A DNA stretch of 64,000 bases. Origin: Xiphophorus maculatus. Its lineage: Eukaryota > Chordata > Actinopteri > Cyprinodontiformes > Poeciliidae. Numbering within the stretch: position 1 is the stretch's first letter; the number at the start of each line of letters is the position of its first letter. The translations under genes and the position numbers were made by a program. The stretch is taken from assembly GCF_002775205.1 (NCBI RefSeq), contig NC_036460.1:17636402-17700401 (forward strand), in the 5' to 3' direction. A model generated the notes under the pieces. That model searched no databases and had not been told where the DNA came from. It saw only the letters and a list, made by a program, of their open reading frames with translations. This document shows positions 37,744 to 64,000 of the stretch, in pieces.

Positions 37744-40436
37744 CCAAGAGGGGGAGCTGCAAAATTAAAAGTGCAATTTATTCACAGAGGAAGGGTCCTG
37801 CAATTTTTTGAACAAAAACTCTTATGTTGCAACTGGATCCTGACGGTGACAGCGCTCCATTAGCATACACAGTATTTATACTACTGAACGCTACTAATAT
37901 GAGGTATGTGTAATTATTGTCTAACTAATGCAGATTTTATTTGATCTGCCAAATTCAAATAGATAGTGCAACAGTCTATTTGGTTTATATTTTTAAGAGA
38001 AATTATATATTTTAGTCATAGCCTCTTCAGTCACCAGTACCTGTGGCAGGCTATGTGTGTGAACTTTGACCTGTGACTGTTCTCTATGTTCCCATAAATA
38101 ACAGAAAGCCTAAAACTTTCTACACTGTGGGAACAAATAGTAGACAAATATTTTAAGTTGATTGTCTTTTTTAAACCAACAGACATATAAGAGTAGACAC
38201 TTGGTGGATTTAATTATTTTCATGTGATAGGCCTGTGTGCAATAAGAGAGGGCGTAGTGAAGTGGTTGTTTTATTTATACATATGTGATATGTGGCAGAC
38301 ATGAATATTATAGAATTATTATAATGGAATAATTCCATTATTATTATAACCTGAGTTAATGAGTTAAGATACATTAAGAAGATCAAATGTTTTGTTGTAG
38401 TACATTCTGCTTTAAATAATCAGTTTGTAAATTAACCAAACCTGACAACCTGATCACAAAGCTACCGATCATCTCTGACAAGCTGCTGTATTACAGGGCA
38501 GTAAGCTGGGGTGGTGCTTTCAATAAACAGCTCTGTCCAACATTGTGTTAAAAGATACATGTTCTTTAAACAACAGAGCTCTCAGATATGTAAATATACC
38601 TGATGACATTCTCTAGATGAACTATTAAAACTCTGTGAGCTTAAAACAAAACTAGACACGTTTGTAATAACAGTTCCAGTGTGTGTTATTTTGAAATATC
38701 TAGAGACTTTAACATTTTGTTTTATACTTACTGAAAAAAAACGTTATTTTCAGACTTTGAAACATTTGTAAATGTGTTAAGTTATAGACAATTCCATTTA
38801 AATAAAGGTTGCATTGTTAAATGTATAGCTGTCCTATATGAACTTTTTAGCACTGCCTGAAAGGAGTGTCTCGACTTGCTTTTTCAGTAAAAAAAAATTA
38901 AACAGTTGGCAAAAATAGCAGACATCTGAGAAATCCACATAGATACCTCTCATGTTTCATATTCCACTTGAGCTGTGGGAACCCTGTGTTTTTTTCTGTG
39001 ACAACCCAAACAAAAAAATATAAAAAAAATAGCATTTACAGAGTTGTTAAGACTAGAGATGCACTAATCAGGCCCTTGCAGTCAGTTTCTGCTTTTTGTA
39101 AATGACATCTACTTGTACAGCATTTAGTCCAGAAGACTTCAAGACTTCACATTGAAGAAGCAAGAAAGCTTTCCCCTGTTGATTTAGATTTCTCTTTAAA
39201 AACAAAATATTTCTTTCTAGTTTTCCTGCATCATTATTTATTCATATTAGGAATACAAAGGCGACTGTGGTCAGAGTTTATCCTGTAACCAGTGGCTTAT
39301 CGTTTACAACACTTGCTCTGTGTCTTAAAGCAGAAGGCTCCTCTTTGTACCTGGAAAAGTTGAGCTCAAGACAAAAAAAAGTGTTTGAATTAGCATTAAA
39401 CAAACATATTTCCATAGAAAATGGTTTCTTTTTAAACAACTTATTACACATTTTATACTTCCTCTGTCAAATTAAATACTCATCACTGAGTCTTCTTTTC
39501 ATAACAGCCTCCACACTGAAGAGTGTTGTATGTTTTCTTCCTTTTGGTAATGATGTCCCAGTAATTCTATCAGAGTTAAAAACTACTTTTATTCTATATA
39601 CGTATCATTTTATTGAGGTATAAATTGGCTTTATCAATCATACCTGACTGTTGTCATATGGACTCAACCATTGCTGTTTAATTTCCATGACTCTTTATAA
39701 GTAAGGCTGCATCATCATATTAGCTGCGGGCACAAAGTTTTCTTCCTTTAGTAATGACGTCCCAGTAATTCCTAACAGAAATTAACATCTGAAAATGGAA
39801 AGAATATGGCACACCTGCAAACCCATACAGGAAGACAAAAGATTTTTTTTTTGACAAGTTATAAGAAGACCGAGCGAACATGTGGAAGAAGGTCACATGC
39901 AAAACAGTGGAGGAAAGCTTGCCCAGCACTCTTATATTGAAACAGTGGTGGCAGCGTCATGCTGTGGGACTTCTTCCATTCAGCAGTAAAAGGGATGCTG
40001 GTTAGAGCTGATGCTTTTTTTTATTTATGACAAAAAAAATTGTAAAACAAACATAATTTGTCTTCAATTTCCCAATAATCCTCTACTTTATACTGGTCTA
40101 TCAGTTGAAATCCAAATAAAATGCATTGGTGTTCATGATAGCAACATTAGAAATTGAGAAAAACTTTAAGATGAATATTATTGTAAAGTACTTTGTAAAA
40201 GCTTAACAGTCAGCACTTTTCTGCTAACATAATCTCAAAGTTGCTGTGTCTCTGGAGAGTGTCATTGTTGTAAAACATGAACCAGTAAGACCAGTAAAGC
40301 CACTTAAAGGGTTCAGACACCTCTGGGCGAAGCGGGTCGCCTGCCGAGGTACTTTGCTGCGATTTGTTCTCCAGAACAGGCCCTCATTTATCAGGTTGCA
40401 CCACTGTGACCTGTGGAAAGATTATGTGACGGGAAA
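37744..40436. other. Convergent mmp28-fam124b intergenic region and 3' UTRs
   Basis: Both neighbouring genes end here. Candidate mmp28 signals are ATTAAA near 37764 and AATAAA at 38522-38527 and 38801-38806. A candidate fam124b signal is TTTATT (AATAAA on the minus strand) at 40020-40025. Apart from the repeat at 39880-40180, I see no gene. Confidence 0.5.
39880..40180 (+). repeat. Interspersed repeat fragment, same family as 10080-11190
   Basis: Collinear strings gaacatgtggaagaaggtca, ggtggcagcgtcatgctgtg and, after a gap, tactggtctatcagttgaaa. These match the internal and 3' parts of the repeat seen between por and taf15. Confidence 0.5.
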
Positions 40437-43400
40437 TCAGATAAAGAACTCATCGACTGGCTCCTCATGGTTTATGTATGCGGACAACAGTTCTGTCGAT
40501 GTGCTGTTCTCTGCCAACAGCTTCTGTGAAGTCCTTTGTCCCCTTGCAGTGGTCTTGCTCTCCTCTGCTGCACCTTTACAGCCACCAGAGGGCGCCTGAT
40601 GGTTAATATGAGTCTGTGGCAAACATTTAGTTAATTCCTTGGCCCGCTGCTCCACAGGTGAAGCCCCAACCACTGAAGGTTTCGCAGAGTTACGAGTCCT
40701 CAAGAGGTCACAAGAGGAGGACCGAGTGATGGTTGCGACGGCGGTGTCCGAGAGGGGAGAGATGGCGACTCCAGTGTCGACGTTGGTCTCCTCTTCTTCC
40801 TCTTCCAGGAGGAGATGGGAGAGAGAGCGGGTGACAGAGGGGCGCAGAGGAGAGTCGGGGTGGTTGGAGGTGGAGAGCTGAGCGGGGCTGCTGCGTTGGG
40901 ATGAGTAACAGGAGCTTCCAGGAGGGGTGCTGCAGCAGCTGCCTGACCCCAGACTTTCTGCTCCTCCACATCCTCCAAGCAGCTTCTCAAGACCCGGCTC
41001 ACTGCGAGGTCCGATTCCTGGCAAACACACATCAGTAGGGTCACATCAAATGTTGCAAATAACAGGAGAAAATGTGGGATGAATTTGTATTCAGCCTCCT
41101 TTACATTGATACTTCGAAATCCAATACAGTCAATTAATCTTAATGCAGAAGTACCTGTTCTGTTAAGGCCTCTGACATTTGTTAAAGATTAGTGAAACAG
41201 GATCACAGTAGACAGGTCAGGGAGAAAGTTGTGAAGTGTAAAGCAGAGTTAGGATACAGAAAAACATTAGTTCAGAGCTGCAATTAACGGCTTAGATCAG
41301 GGGCTTCCACAGTGCAGCCCAGGGGCCATTTACAGCCCTCTGAATGATTTTTTTATGGCCCTCTAAAGCTCAATTCCACAATCAGGGCTGAAAGCACTCA
41401 TGCCGGGGGCCACATCTGGCCTGTCGGTCCACCTCAACCTAACTTTGTTAATAGACAGACTGCTGTTTTAAACGGTGGGAAGGAAACCAAAATGAGTCCA
41501 ATCTGTAACTACCTACCTTGCCTGTGAGTTTGCATCGTCAGGGAAGTGGTGAGGCCGCATGGCAGGAAACCGTTTCCGTGTCCGCCGCTCCGGAGCTGCA
41601 CTCCTTGAGGTGGCAAACTGAGGCAGGTGAGAGGGAATGCACAGGTCAGAGGTTGACGAGGTTGAGCTGGAGCCTTCACCTGCAGCACAGGAGGAGAAGG
41701 ATTGTAGTTTACCCCAGGAGTTTAAATTTAAGCATAGTACTTAAATGTGTTTTTCCCCCCATTTTTAAAGAGATTCATTCAGTCTGATTTATTTAGGAAA
41801 CATGATATTTGCTCCTTTTGAGTTAATTCAATATAATCTCTCTAGCACAGCTTGTGGTCTGTGGTAGATTTACTTTGTAAAAACAAAAAAAAACAGAATA
41901 AATAAAAACAAAACAGGAGTGTCATATTTGACATCTAAACCAGATCTAGCTGAATAATCACAGGACCAAAACAGGTTTTTAAATATTTCTTATATTTAAA
42001 TATTATACTGACAATATTATATGAAACAGATATTAAGCTCCTCTGCCTCCTCCGTGTGGCTCTACTGCCATCTGCAGAAAAACACAGTTCGGTCACAAAC
42101 AAACAACCAATCAGAACCAGGAGTAGGGTCTTAGTGCTGTCAGTCACACTCGTGTATGCACTGCTCATAACAATGAAATTTATAAAACATCACACTTTTA
42201 AACACATAATCTCTCTTAAACTCACTTGAAAGAGAACCTTGTTACCATCCAGGTCTTCAGTCTGCCAGCGTGTATTACTGATGGGGGCGCAGGGGTTGGG
42301 CAACAGGGGGACCAGCTGTCCCACTTCTTCCACACTGAACTGCAGCACAGCAGAGCTGCATGCTTCCACTCCAACCCCTGGAGACAGCTGTTTTAAAGCC
42401 AGCTGAAGGCAGAGACCAGGCTCTATGCAACAAGGACAAAAGGGAGCAGCAGTCACACATGTGACAAAGCAAAACAAAACAGAGAAGGAATGTATTGTGG
42501 GACACCATTTAAAATCCGTAGCTTGATTTCTCGCTTAAATGTAGGTTAAAAGAACTTAAATCCAACCTGCGTGGAGGGTGAACCAGCAGAAACCAGCCTT
42601 CTGCTCCTCGGCTTGTCGCTGCAGAATCGTCTCGTAGAACCTCACAGCGTCCTCATAGTTGTCATAGCTGCTGTACAGTGTTATACGCAGGATTTCTCCT
42701 CCACAGTGCACGGGTCGCACCCCCCACACAGGCATGCAGGGGCCCAGGCTGTAAAAGTCTCTGCTTGGCAGGAGGTAGGGCCGCAGCAGGGCGTTGGAGG
42801 GGGAACTGCTGGAAGTGATGTGGATCCCTCTGGTTCGGCTGCCGCAGCTCTCGGTGTGATGGTACTGCCAGGGCGGGCGCTGGAAGAAGTCCAGGACTTT
42901 GAGGATCCGCTCCTCTCCGTAGGCTTCGTGGAGGAAGAAGGTGATGGCCAGAGAAGGGTAGTCTGAAAAAATTTAGGCAAAGGTTGGATTTTAATCAGTC
43001 ACAAAAAAAAAGCAGAAGCAATTACACTGTTTTTTTTTTTTTAATAAACAACAGAAGATTAGAGAATGTGCCACTTAATTTTCTTTAATATCGGTTGTTT
43101 GCAGCCATGAAAATTCTCAGTTTCCTTAATTTCTCCTTGCTATTGAACAATTATTTGAATCTCTTGCAATAAAAGATGAGGGACAGCAGAAATCCTCACC
43201 GGCCACAGGACGAAGGTGAGTGTGAGCTCTGAAGGGGGAAGCCCTCTCTGATACATGGAAGATCCGGAGGCTTGGGCACAGCCAGCGCAGCAGGCGGTCC
43301 AGCGTCTGCTGCAGAAGCAAAGAATCTCCAGGGTTGGACAGCAGATGCAGGTTTATCGGCAAGAGTTGTTGTTGGCGCTGCTGCGCGGCCCGGCCACTCA

Positions 43401-43756
43401 TGCGCTCACCTAGGATGAAAACCAAACCCGAAAGGCACGGATAAAATAAAATAGAAACGCACATCCTCAACATACCACAAGTTTTCATGAATTCAGCGGA
43501 ACACAATATGTTTAGTATTCCTTTTGACAAGAATAAACTTCCTATGGGTTAGGAGAACAGCATAAGCTCTGAAGAAATATACTTTCACATCTGTCATTTT
43601 AATAAAAATTCATAAATGTAAGTTATGTAAAGATGCACACAATAACAAACTGCAAACATGCATATGTTTTAAAGGTTTATAAGAGTAAAAAAGTCCTTTG
43701 AGATATTCTTTTATTCCTGTATGAGTAAAGGAATACTTACTAGCAGACGACGACAT
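40437..43756 (-). CDS. fam124b: FAM124B-like protein
   Basis: Function poorly known; the family has a conserved FAM124 domain. Coding exons in order: 43756-43741, 43409-43200, 42962-42567, 42422-42226, 41679-41517, 41017-40437, giving 520 aa (human FAM124B is about 455, FAM124A about 545). All introns are GT-AG and phases match. The N-terminal two thirds hold the conserved domain, including PSLAITFFLHEAYGEERILK, QRPPWQYHH and HCGGEILRITLY. The last exon is Ser- and acid-rich, with a run of Glu, and ends DEFFI, so it is probably disordered. There is no signal peptide or membrane segment. The start ATG lies in the second transcribed exon because the ATG of exon 1 (45492-45490) reads out of frame. 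The adjacent cul3, as in human 2q36, supports fam124b over fam124a. Confidence 0.88.
41205..41265 (+). repeat. Fragment of the 10080-11190 repeat family
   Basis: Reads agacaggtcagggagaaagt followed by taaagcagagttaggataca, which lines up with cagatatagagttgtg...taaagcagagctaggtaata near 10316-10362. Confidence 0.4.
41298..41430. mobile_element. Decayed hAT-like MITE fragment
   Basis: Starts caggggcttccacagtgcag, close to the CAGGGGTGTCCAA-type termini of hAT-derived MITEs, and contains two GGGGGCCA-like segments. No matching second terminus or duplication is clear. It lies in a fam124b intron. Confidence 0.4.
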
Positions 43757-44404
43757 TCTGCTGCTGACAGATCTGAAACAAGTGAAATAATAAGAGTTAC
43801 TGGGCAGAAGAAAGAAAAAAACAGATCGTCATATTATTGGTTAAAAACAAATGCAAAGTTTGATTAACACAATTAACATATAAATTAAATAAGGTTTAAT
43901 AAAATAAATAAATTAGAATGATGTACAAATGGATAATATTGGAAATAAAGTTAAAAACCTGCAAGTGAAAACATCTAGGCTGGCAACCTAAGACTTTTTG
44001 GCTGCATACGTTTTAAATATTGCCTATTAAGCTATAAAAGTTCTGAAAAAAAACACATAAAACGATCACATCTTATGTGTTTAAGAATAAACACAAAGCA
44101 TTTAATGCACAATATATCACAATAAGCATTTTTAAAAAAAATTACAGTACAACTAAAATAAATACTAATGAAATAAAAATAAGACAAATTTAATAATTTG
44201 GCATATTGAAGTGATATTGAAAATGAACTCAAAAATGATTTAACAAAATTTGAAATAAGTTGGTTTGTTAGATGGATGGATAGTAAAATCATTACTTTGA
44301 TTACTAATAAATATTTAATTTAAAACCAGCAAACAAAAACATAAAAAAAACCTTACAGAGTAGTATCTCGTCATTTCTAAATACTCGCATTAATCAAAGC
44401 CACA

Positions 44405-44960
44405 ACAATGTCTCAGAGATGGACTGGAAGCTGATTACAGAGAGCTGATGGGCCACTTTGTGTCATGGTGGGCAACAATCCTCTCATCTTGAATGTGAAA
44501 AAAACAAAAGATATGACTATAGATTTCAGGAGAAATCAGGTTAGATCATAATCTATGTCCTTCATGGGCAAAGAAGTACAGGTTGTACTTCTTGAGTAAA
44601 CTAAGATCCATCAAGGTTTGCAACCAGATGCTGCATGCCTCCCATAAGATGCTGCTGCCACCATCTGTTGGGGTTGCAGCATCAAAGCCAGGGACCTGAA
44701 AAGGCTCAACAATCTGATAAAGAAGTCTGGTTCTGTTTTGGGGACGACTGTGGAATTTCTGGAGATGATGACACAAAGAAAGACTTTACATAAAATCAAG
44801 AAAATTACGGACAACCCTGACCTTCCTCTTTATGAGACAGCATTAGAAAAACAAAGCCGCAGTAATACAGACCGCTACAAGAGATCTTTCCGTCCCACAG
44901 CCATCACAATCTACAGTAACTCTCTTACAACCACATTCAGCTTCCCTTTGCAATGAAGAA
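44405..44960 (+). pseudogene. Decayed non-LTR retrotransposon 3' end (Rex1-like)
   Basis: Antisense in fam124b intron 1. In shifting frames it reads KDMTIDFRRN, KYRLYFLSKLRSIKVCNQML and LGTTVEFLEMM...RYKRSFRPTAITIYSNSL, which follow the order of the C-terminal part of fish LINE reverse transcriptases of the Rex1 kind. Frameshifts and stops break it; the last open piece is 44738-44956. Family name is from memory and needs a database check. Confidence 0.65.
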
Positions 44961-45458
44961 CATATTTTAACATTTTGAATAGCTCACAATAAAAGTTTTA
45001 ACAAAATCACTTAATTAGATTTTACTACAACTATTATTACTATTACAATTAAAGTAACAAAGGTGCAACAGAAAGTCTATCAATGGCTCAATGGTGTCTC
45101 ATGAAACACCAAAACATCTGCAATTCTGTCGAAGCTATTCAAAACACGAAGGTCTGTCGCCATCTTGTGGTTACGTCTGTTTGGAACCCAGCCCGCTGCT
45201 GCGGTCACCATGACAACATTTTATCTGTTGTTAGCTTGCAAGACCTGAAAAAAAAGTGTAATTATAGGAAAAGACGACACAAAGAAAAATAAATCTGGTA
45301 CTCAAAGCCATAAGAAGGTCTTAGAAACCTCTAAATAGTTTGGGCTTTTACAGTTTAAGCCAGTTATGTGGATTTCCGGGCAAATTAAGGTCCATTGTGG
45401 GCTAGAAAGCGAATTTGTTCGGCTACGCGTTTAGCCGCAAGCTAAAGCTGATACTCAC

Positions 45459-45492
45459 TCGGCTGTGTCAGCTCCGGAGTCCACGTTTTCAT
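45459..45492 (-). other. fam124b: fam124b exon 1 with an upstream ATG
   Basis: The segment with ATG at 45492-45490 ends in a good donor (A|GTGAGT, revcomp of 45453-45458). Splicing it to an acceptor at 43773-43778 extends through 43772-43741 and gives a 25-codon reading frame that stops at TGA in the next exon, overlapping the main start out of frame. The 5' limit of the exon is not determined; only its part from this ATG is given. Confidence 0.55.
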
Positions 45493-47887
45493 CCCCGGCT
45501 CTTCGCCACATCGTCGGGTCCACTCTCCTTACATTTGGGCTCCGAGCTTAAAGTTTGAGCAGTGTTTCCAGTAAGCCCACTCAGGAGTGTGAAACATCCC
45601 GATTTGTTTCCACAGCCTTCTAAAGTGGGGGAAACGAGGGAGACTGGGATCTTACTGGGACACTGACGTCACTAGGCAACCGCACAACGTTAAGAATAAA
45701 AAGAAATGTACTCGCTCCAGAAAGTACAAAAACGGAAGCAAAAAAAAAAAAAAAAAAAAACCCCGGGAGGAACCTTCGGTGCAGCGTTTAGAGAAAATAG
45801 CCTGCAGTTTGCTTGGGGAGTCGATTCTGAGCGAAAGGGAGCACAAGGAGAGGTGCGACTTTAAATCCAAAGCCGCCTATAATAATAATAACAGAGCAGA
45901 TGGCATGAGTCCCACAATATGGGAGGACAAAGGAGACAGCAGACGGCCTGGGCAGATTTAAATGCGTAGGGGACGTGTTGACGGGAGGCTCGTAACCCTG
46001 GAAATTTAAGACCTTGTTTGCCAAGAGCATTAAAACCTATGAAAGACAAGTTAGATGTACACCCAGAAATGATAAGGCGCTTTAAATCCGCAATCTTGGG
46101 AGAGTGGTCAATTTGTAAATAACCTCATGAAATAAAAGATCCGCACTGTTTGCTGATAGGTGGAAATATATTCCAGTTATTTAGTCCCTTTGTAGGGATA
46201 AAAAAAAAAAACGGGAGAAAAATGAAAAACTAATACTCACCTAAAAAGTTTGTTTCTAAATTGAGATTATTGGAACAAAACTCGTAAAATTGCATGTCAA
46301 TGTATACATTAGATCTCAAAATTTTTTTGTTTAATTTTTTTAAAATCATTTGTATGGCATACTGGTACCATTCTCATACCAGCAAACCATATACTGAAAG
46401 CATTAATGCCAATGCACTTTCAAATTTTCTTCAGATACTCCATCCACTGCAGTATCCATCATTGCTTGTGGGTCTTTCATCAACCTCTGCTATAACCCTG
46501 CAAAGTTAAACCTCTTGCAACTCAAAGGCTTTATGGCTCTATTAAAACATTTTGAAAGTCACTTGCCTGCCATATGTACCAGTTCCAGTGGATCAGTTCA
46601 GTGCTGGTGGCAATACCACAAGCTCAAATGAACACAAAGTACAATTGACAATCCAAAAATCAAATTAAATTTCTTAGTTTGGATTTAAGTTATGGGTGTT
46701 TTGTTACACTAACTACACAGGTAACGAAGGAAATATTTCAAATCCTCCCTGAAATCGAATAAATGTTTTTTTTTAAAAAAATCTCATGCAATCAAACCAA
46801 ACAAAAATATTTTTTTATCTCTACATTTATTATGATGAAAACAAGGCCCTGTACAATCCACCTTCGCAGAGTACAATTATTATTTTACAATTTGTACACA
46901 TTTGGAGCATGGTGCGTAACCGGTTCCACCTGTTCAAAATGTATTTGGAAATAAAATCTTGGAAACCTGCAACGCAACTAGCCTTCCATTAGAAGAGATC
47001 ATTTTTGGCTGGTCACACCACAGGCCTAAAGTAAAAAAAAAAAAAAAATAATAAAAAAAAAAGTGCCATAAGAAGCAATGTCTTTGTTGACTTTTAGGCC
47101 TTTTATTCCAACGATGGAGCCACAGTATAAACGTATGCTTTAAAGCATCAGCTGCTGATCGTTCTACTCACCAGTACACACTTGGCCACGTTACTGAAAA
47201 TGGCATTGAATATTTGTCAGCTGCGAGAGATGTGCACTCTACTATGGATGTAAAATAAACCCCAAAACAGTCAAACTTTCAAAATAAATTAAACTATCAC
47301 TGTTACTGAAATATTCAAAATGTATGTGTTTTGCCGTGGTTGTAAAGCAGGTCTGCACCAGTTACCACAGTTAATCTTTTTATTTAAATCTAAAACTCCT
47401 CTGTGAGGAAAAGGCCAAGACTGTTCAACCTGTACAGCCATTATTGTGCCACGAAACACAAACAGAACACATTGACATCAACATTTAAAACAGGGGAGTG
47501 AGTGAGTTCAGATGTTTTCTCCGTCTCCATGTAGCCCCGTGTTTGCTATTCTTCACTGCGTGTAGCTAATTGGCAAACAGACAGGTCTCTCCAAAGGCCA
47601 CAAGAAACAGGATTTTTTTTGTGTGTGTTTGTTACAAAACTATATTCCCCTCTTTTCATTTCTTTCAGCAGAAGAAATCTAATATTGCTAGAAAACTTCG
47701 CCATCTTTTGCATGATTTTCCCTCTTTCTTTTTTTTTCTTTTTAAAACACGTTTATGGAAGAAAGGTTAAGCTTCCCAGTGTGTCCCGAATGATGAGAGC
47801 ACTTCCAAAGTTCATCAAACACTTAGCAGTCCACAAAAACAAGGCCCTCAGTTTCAACTTGAAGCTAGCTTTCAGTGGATTTACTGG
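45493..47887. other. fam124b 5' flank and cul3 3' UTR region
   Basis: The right part (about 46800-47887) is the likely cul3 3' UTR on the minus strand, with a TTTATT (AATAAA on the minus strand) at 47102-47107. The left part (about 45493-45700) is GC-richer and is the likely fam124b promoter. A-runs at about 45740-45759 and 47034-47062. No additional gene seen. Confidence 0.5.
47102..47107 (-). terminator. cul3: Candidate cul3 polyadenylation signal
   Basis: AATAAA on the minus strand about 780 nt after the cul3 stop. Other AT-rich candidates lie nearby, so this is one of several possibilities. Confidence 0.35.
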
Positions 47888-63421
<15,534 letters not shown>

Positions 63422-64000
63422 AATTGCCTCGTCTGTAGACTCTGTATTCACATGAAAGTGTTCTCCGGGGAGGGACAGGGGTGGATACTGGTTCAAGGAG
63501 CAGCTGACGAGCTTTTCCTCGACCCCGCAGCTCCGCGTCCCGCACCGCAAGTTTTTTTGTTGACAGCTGAATGCCAGGCCAGATAACTCTTCATACAGCA
63601 ATGGCGAAATACCTGCAGTTCTCCCTGCGCACAGATCACGCTCCCCAGATAACGCGAGAACTTCAGATAGGAGTTTAAACATTTTAGCTTTTCTTGCATT
63701 TTTTTATTGTCTTGTCACCAGGTTACTTTATCGAAGATTAAGTTCTTTATCTCTTTGGACCACATATTCGAAGAACCGCTCAAAAAAAGACAAGAGGCTA
63801 CTACATTACATATCTTGACAAATAAACTTCAGACCTATGTGTACCTAAATTTAAAACAGTGACGACTTTTTCAGTTTTAATTCAATCTAGCATTTTTCCA
63901 CACAAGGTATATATTGGGTTTTTTTAATGAAAAATTGATGATTTTTCACCAATTATAAGAACAGAACCAAAACACAAACCAAGCAGTTGCCTTGTCCAAT
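63422..64000 (-). promoter_or_regulatory. cul3: cul3 5' UTR and promoter region
   Basis: The 580 bases upstream of the cul3 ATG. The part nearest the gene (about 63422-63560) is GC-rich, the rest is AT-rich. No TATA box is evident. No gene on the opposite strand is supported; the ORFs there are short. Confidence 0.45.

Noticed and set aside
40639-40881. A plus-strand coding region
   Set aside because: It is the antisense shadow of the last fam124b exon.
44738-44956. A small independent gene
   Set aside because: The peptide reads like the C-terminus of a fish LINE reverse transcriptase, with broken coding sequence upstream.

Overview
This is nuclear DNA from a ray-finned (teleost-type) fish. 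Every protein-coding gene is split by many GT-AG introns, the proteins are vertebrate orthologues, and the introns carry a tRNA-derived SINE, a V-SINE-like element, hAT-like MITEs and a LINE fragment of the kind common in fish. I see no bacterial, viral or CRISPR-like content. All exon boundaries were placed by eye from splice signals, reading-frame continuity and remembered vertebrate proteins; no alignment was run. For every gene the exon lengths add up to a whole number of codons.

Layout from left to right. (1) 82-8274 (+): por, NADPH-cytochrome P450 reductase, 13 exons; its first exons, with the membrane anchor, lie off the left edge. (2) 11637-17702 (+): taf15, a FET-family RNA-binding protein, 16 exons, 473 aa. 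(3) 18851-37743 (+): mmp28 (epilysin), a secreted furin-activated matrix metalloproteinase, 8 exons, 506 aa, with an 8.5-kb third intron. (4) 40437-43756 (-): fam124b, 6 coding exons, 520 aa, with an upstream non-coding first exon near 45.5 kb. (5) 47888-63421 (-): cul3, the cullin-3 ubiquitin-ligase scaffold, 16 exons, 767 aa, with its 5' flank at the right edge. The three left genes run rightwards and the two right genes run leftwards, so mmp28 and fam124b are convergent.

The genes do not form one pathway. They look like pieces of conserved vertebrate neighbourhoods: TAF15 and MMP28 are neighbours on human 17q12, FAM124B and CUL3 are neighbours on human 2q36, and POR lies elsewhere (7q11). 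The two pairings support the taf15, mmp28 and fam124b names.

No wholly new biological system is evident. The observations most worth a second look are: a 96-nt GC-AG intron in por that is in frame and stop-free, so that its retention would insert 32 residues; a 6-nt tandem splice acceptor in cul3; upstream ORFs at fam124b and mmp28; two overlapping, mutually exclusive perfect hairpins in mmp28 intron 3; recent-looking transposon insertions with target-site duplications; and one interspersed repeat family present in several copies.
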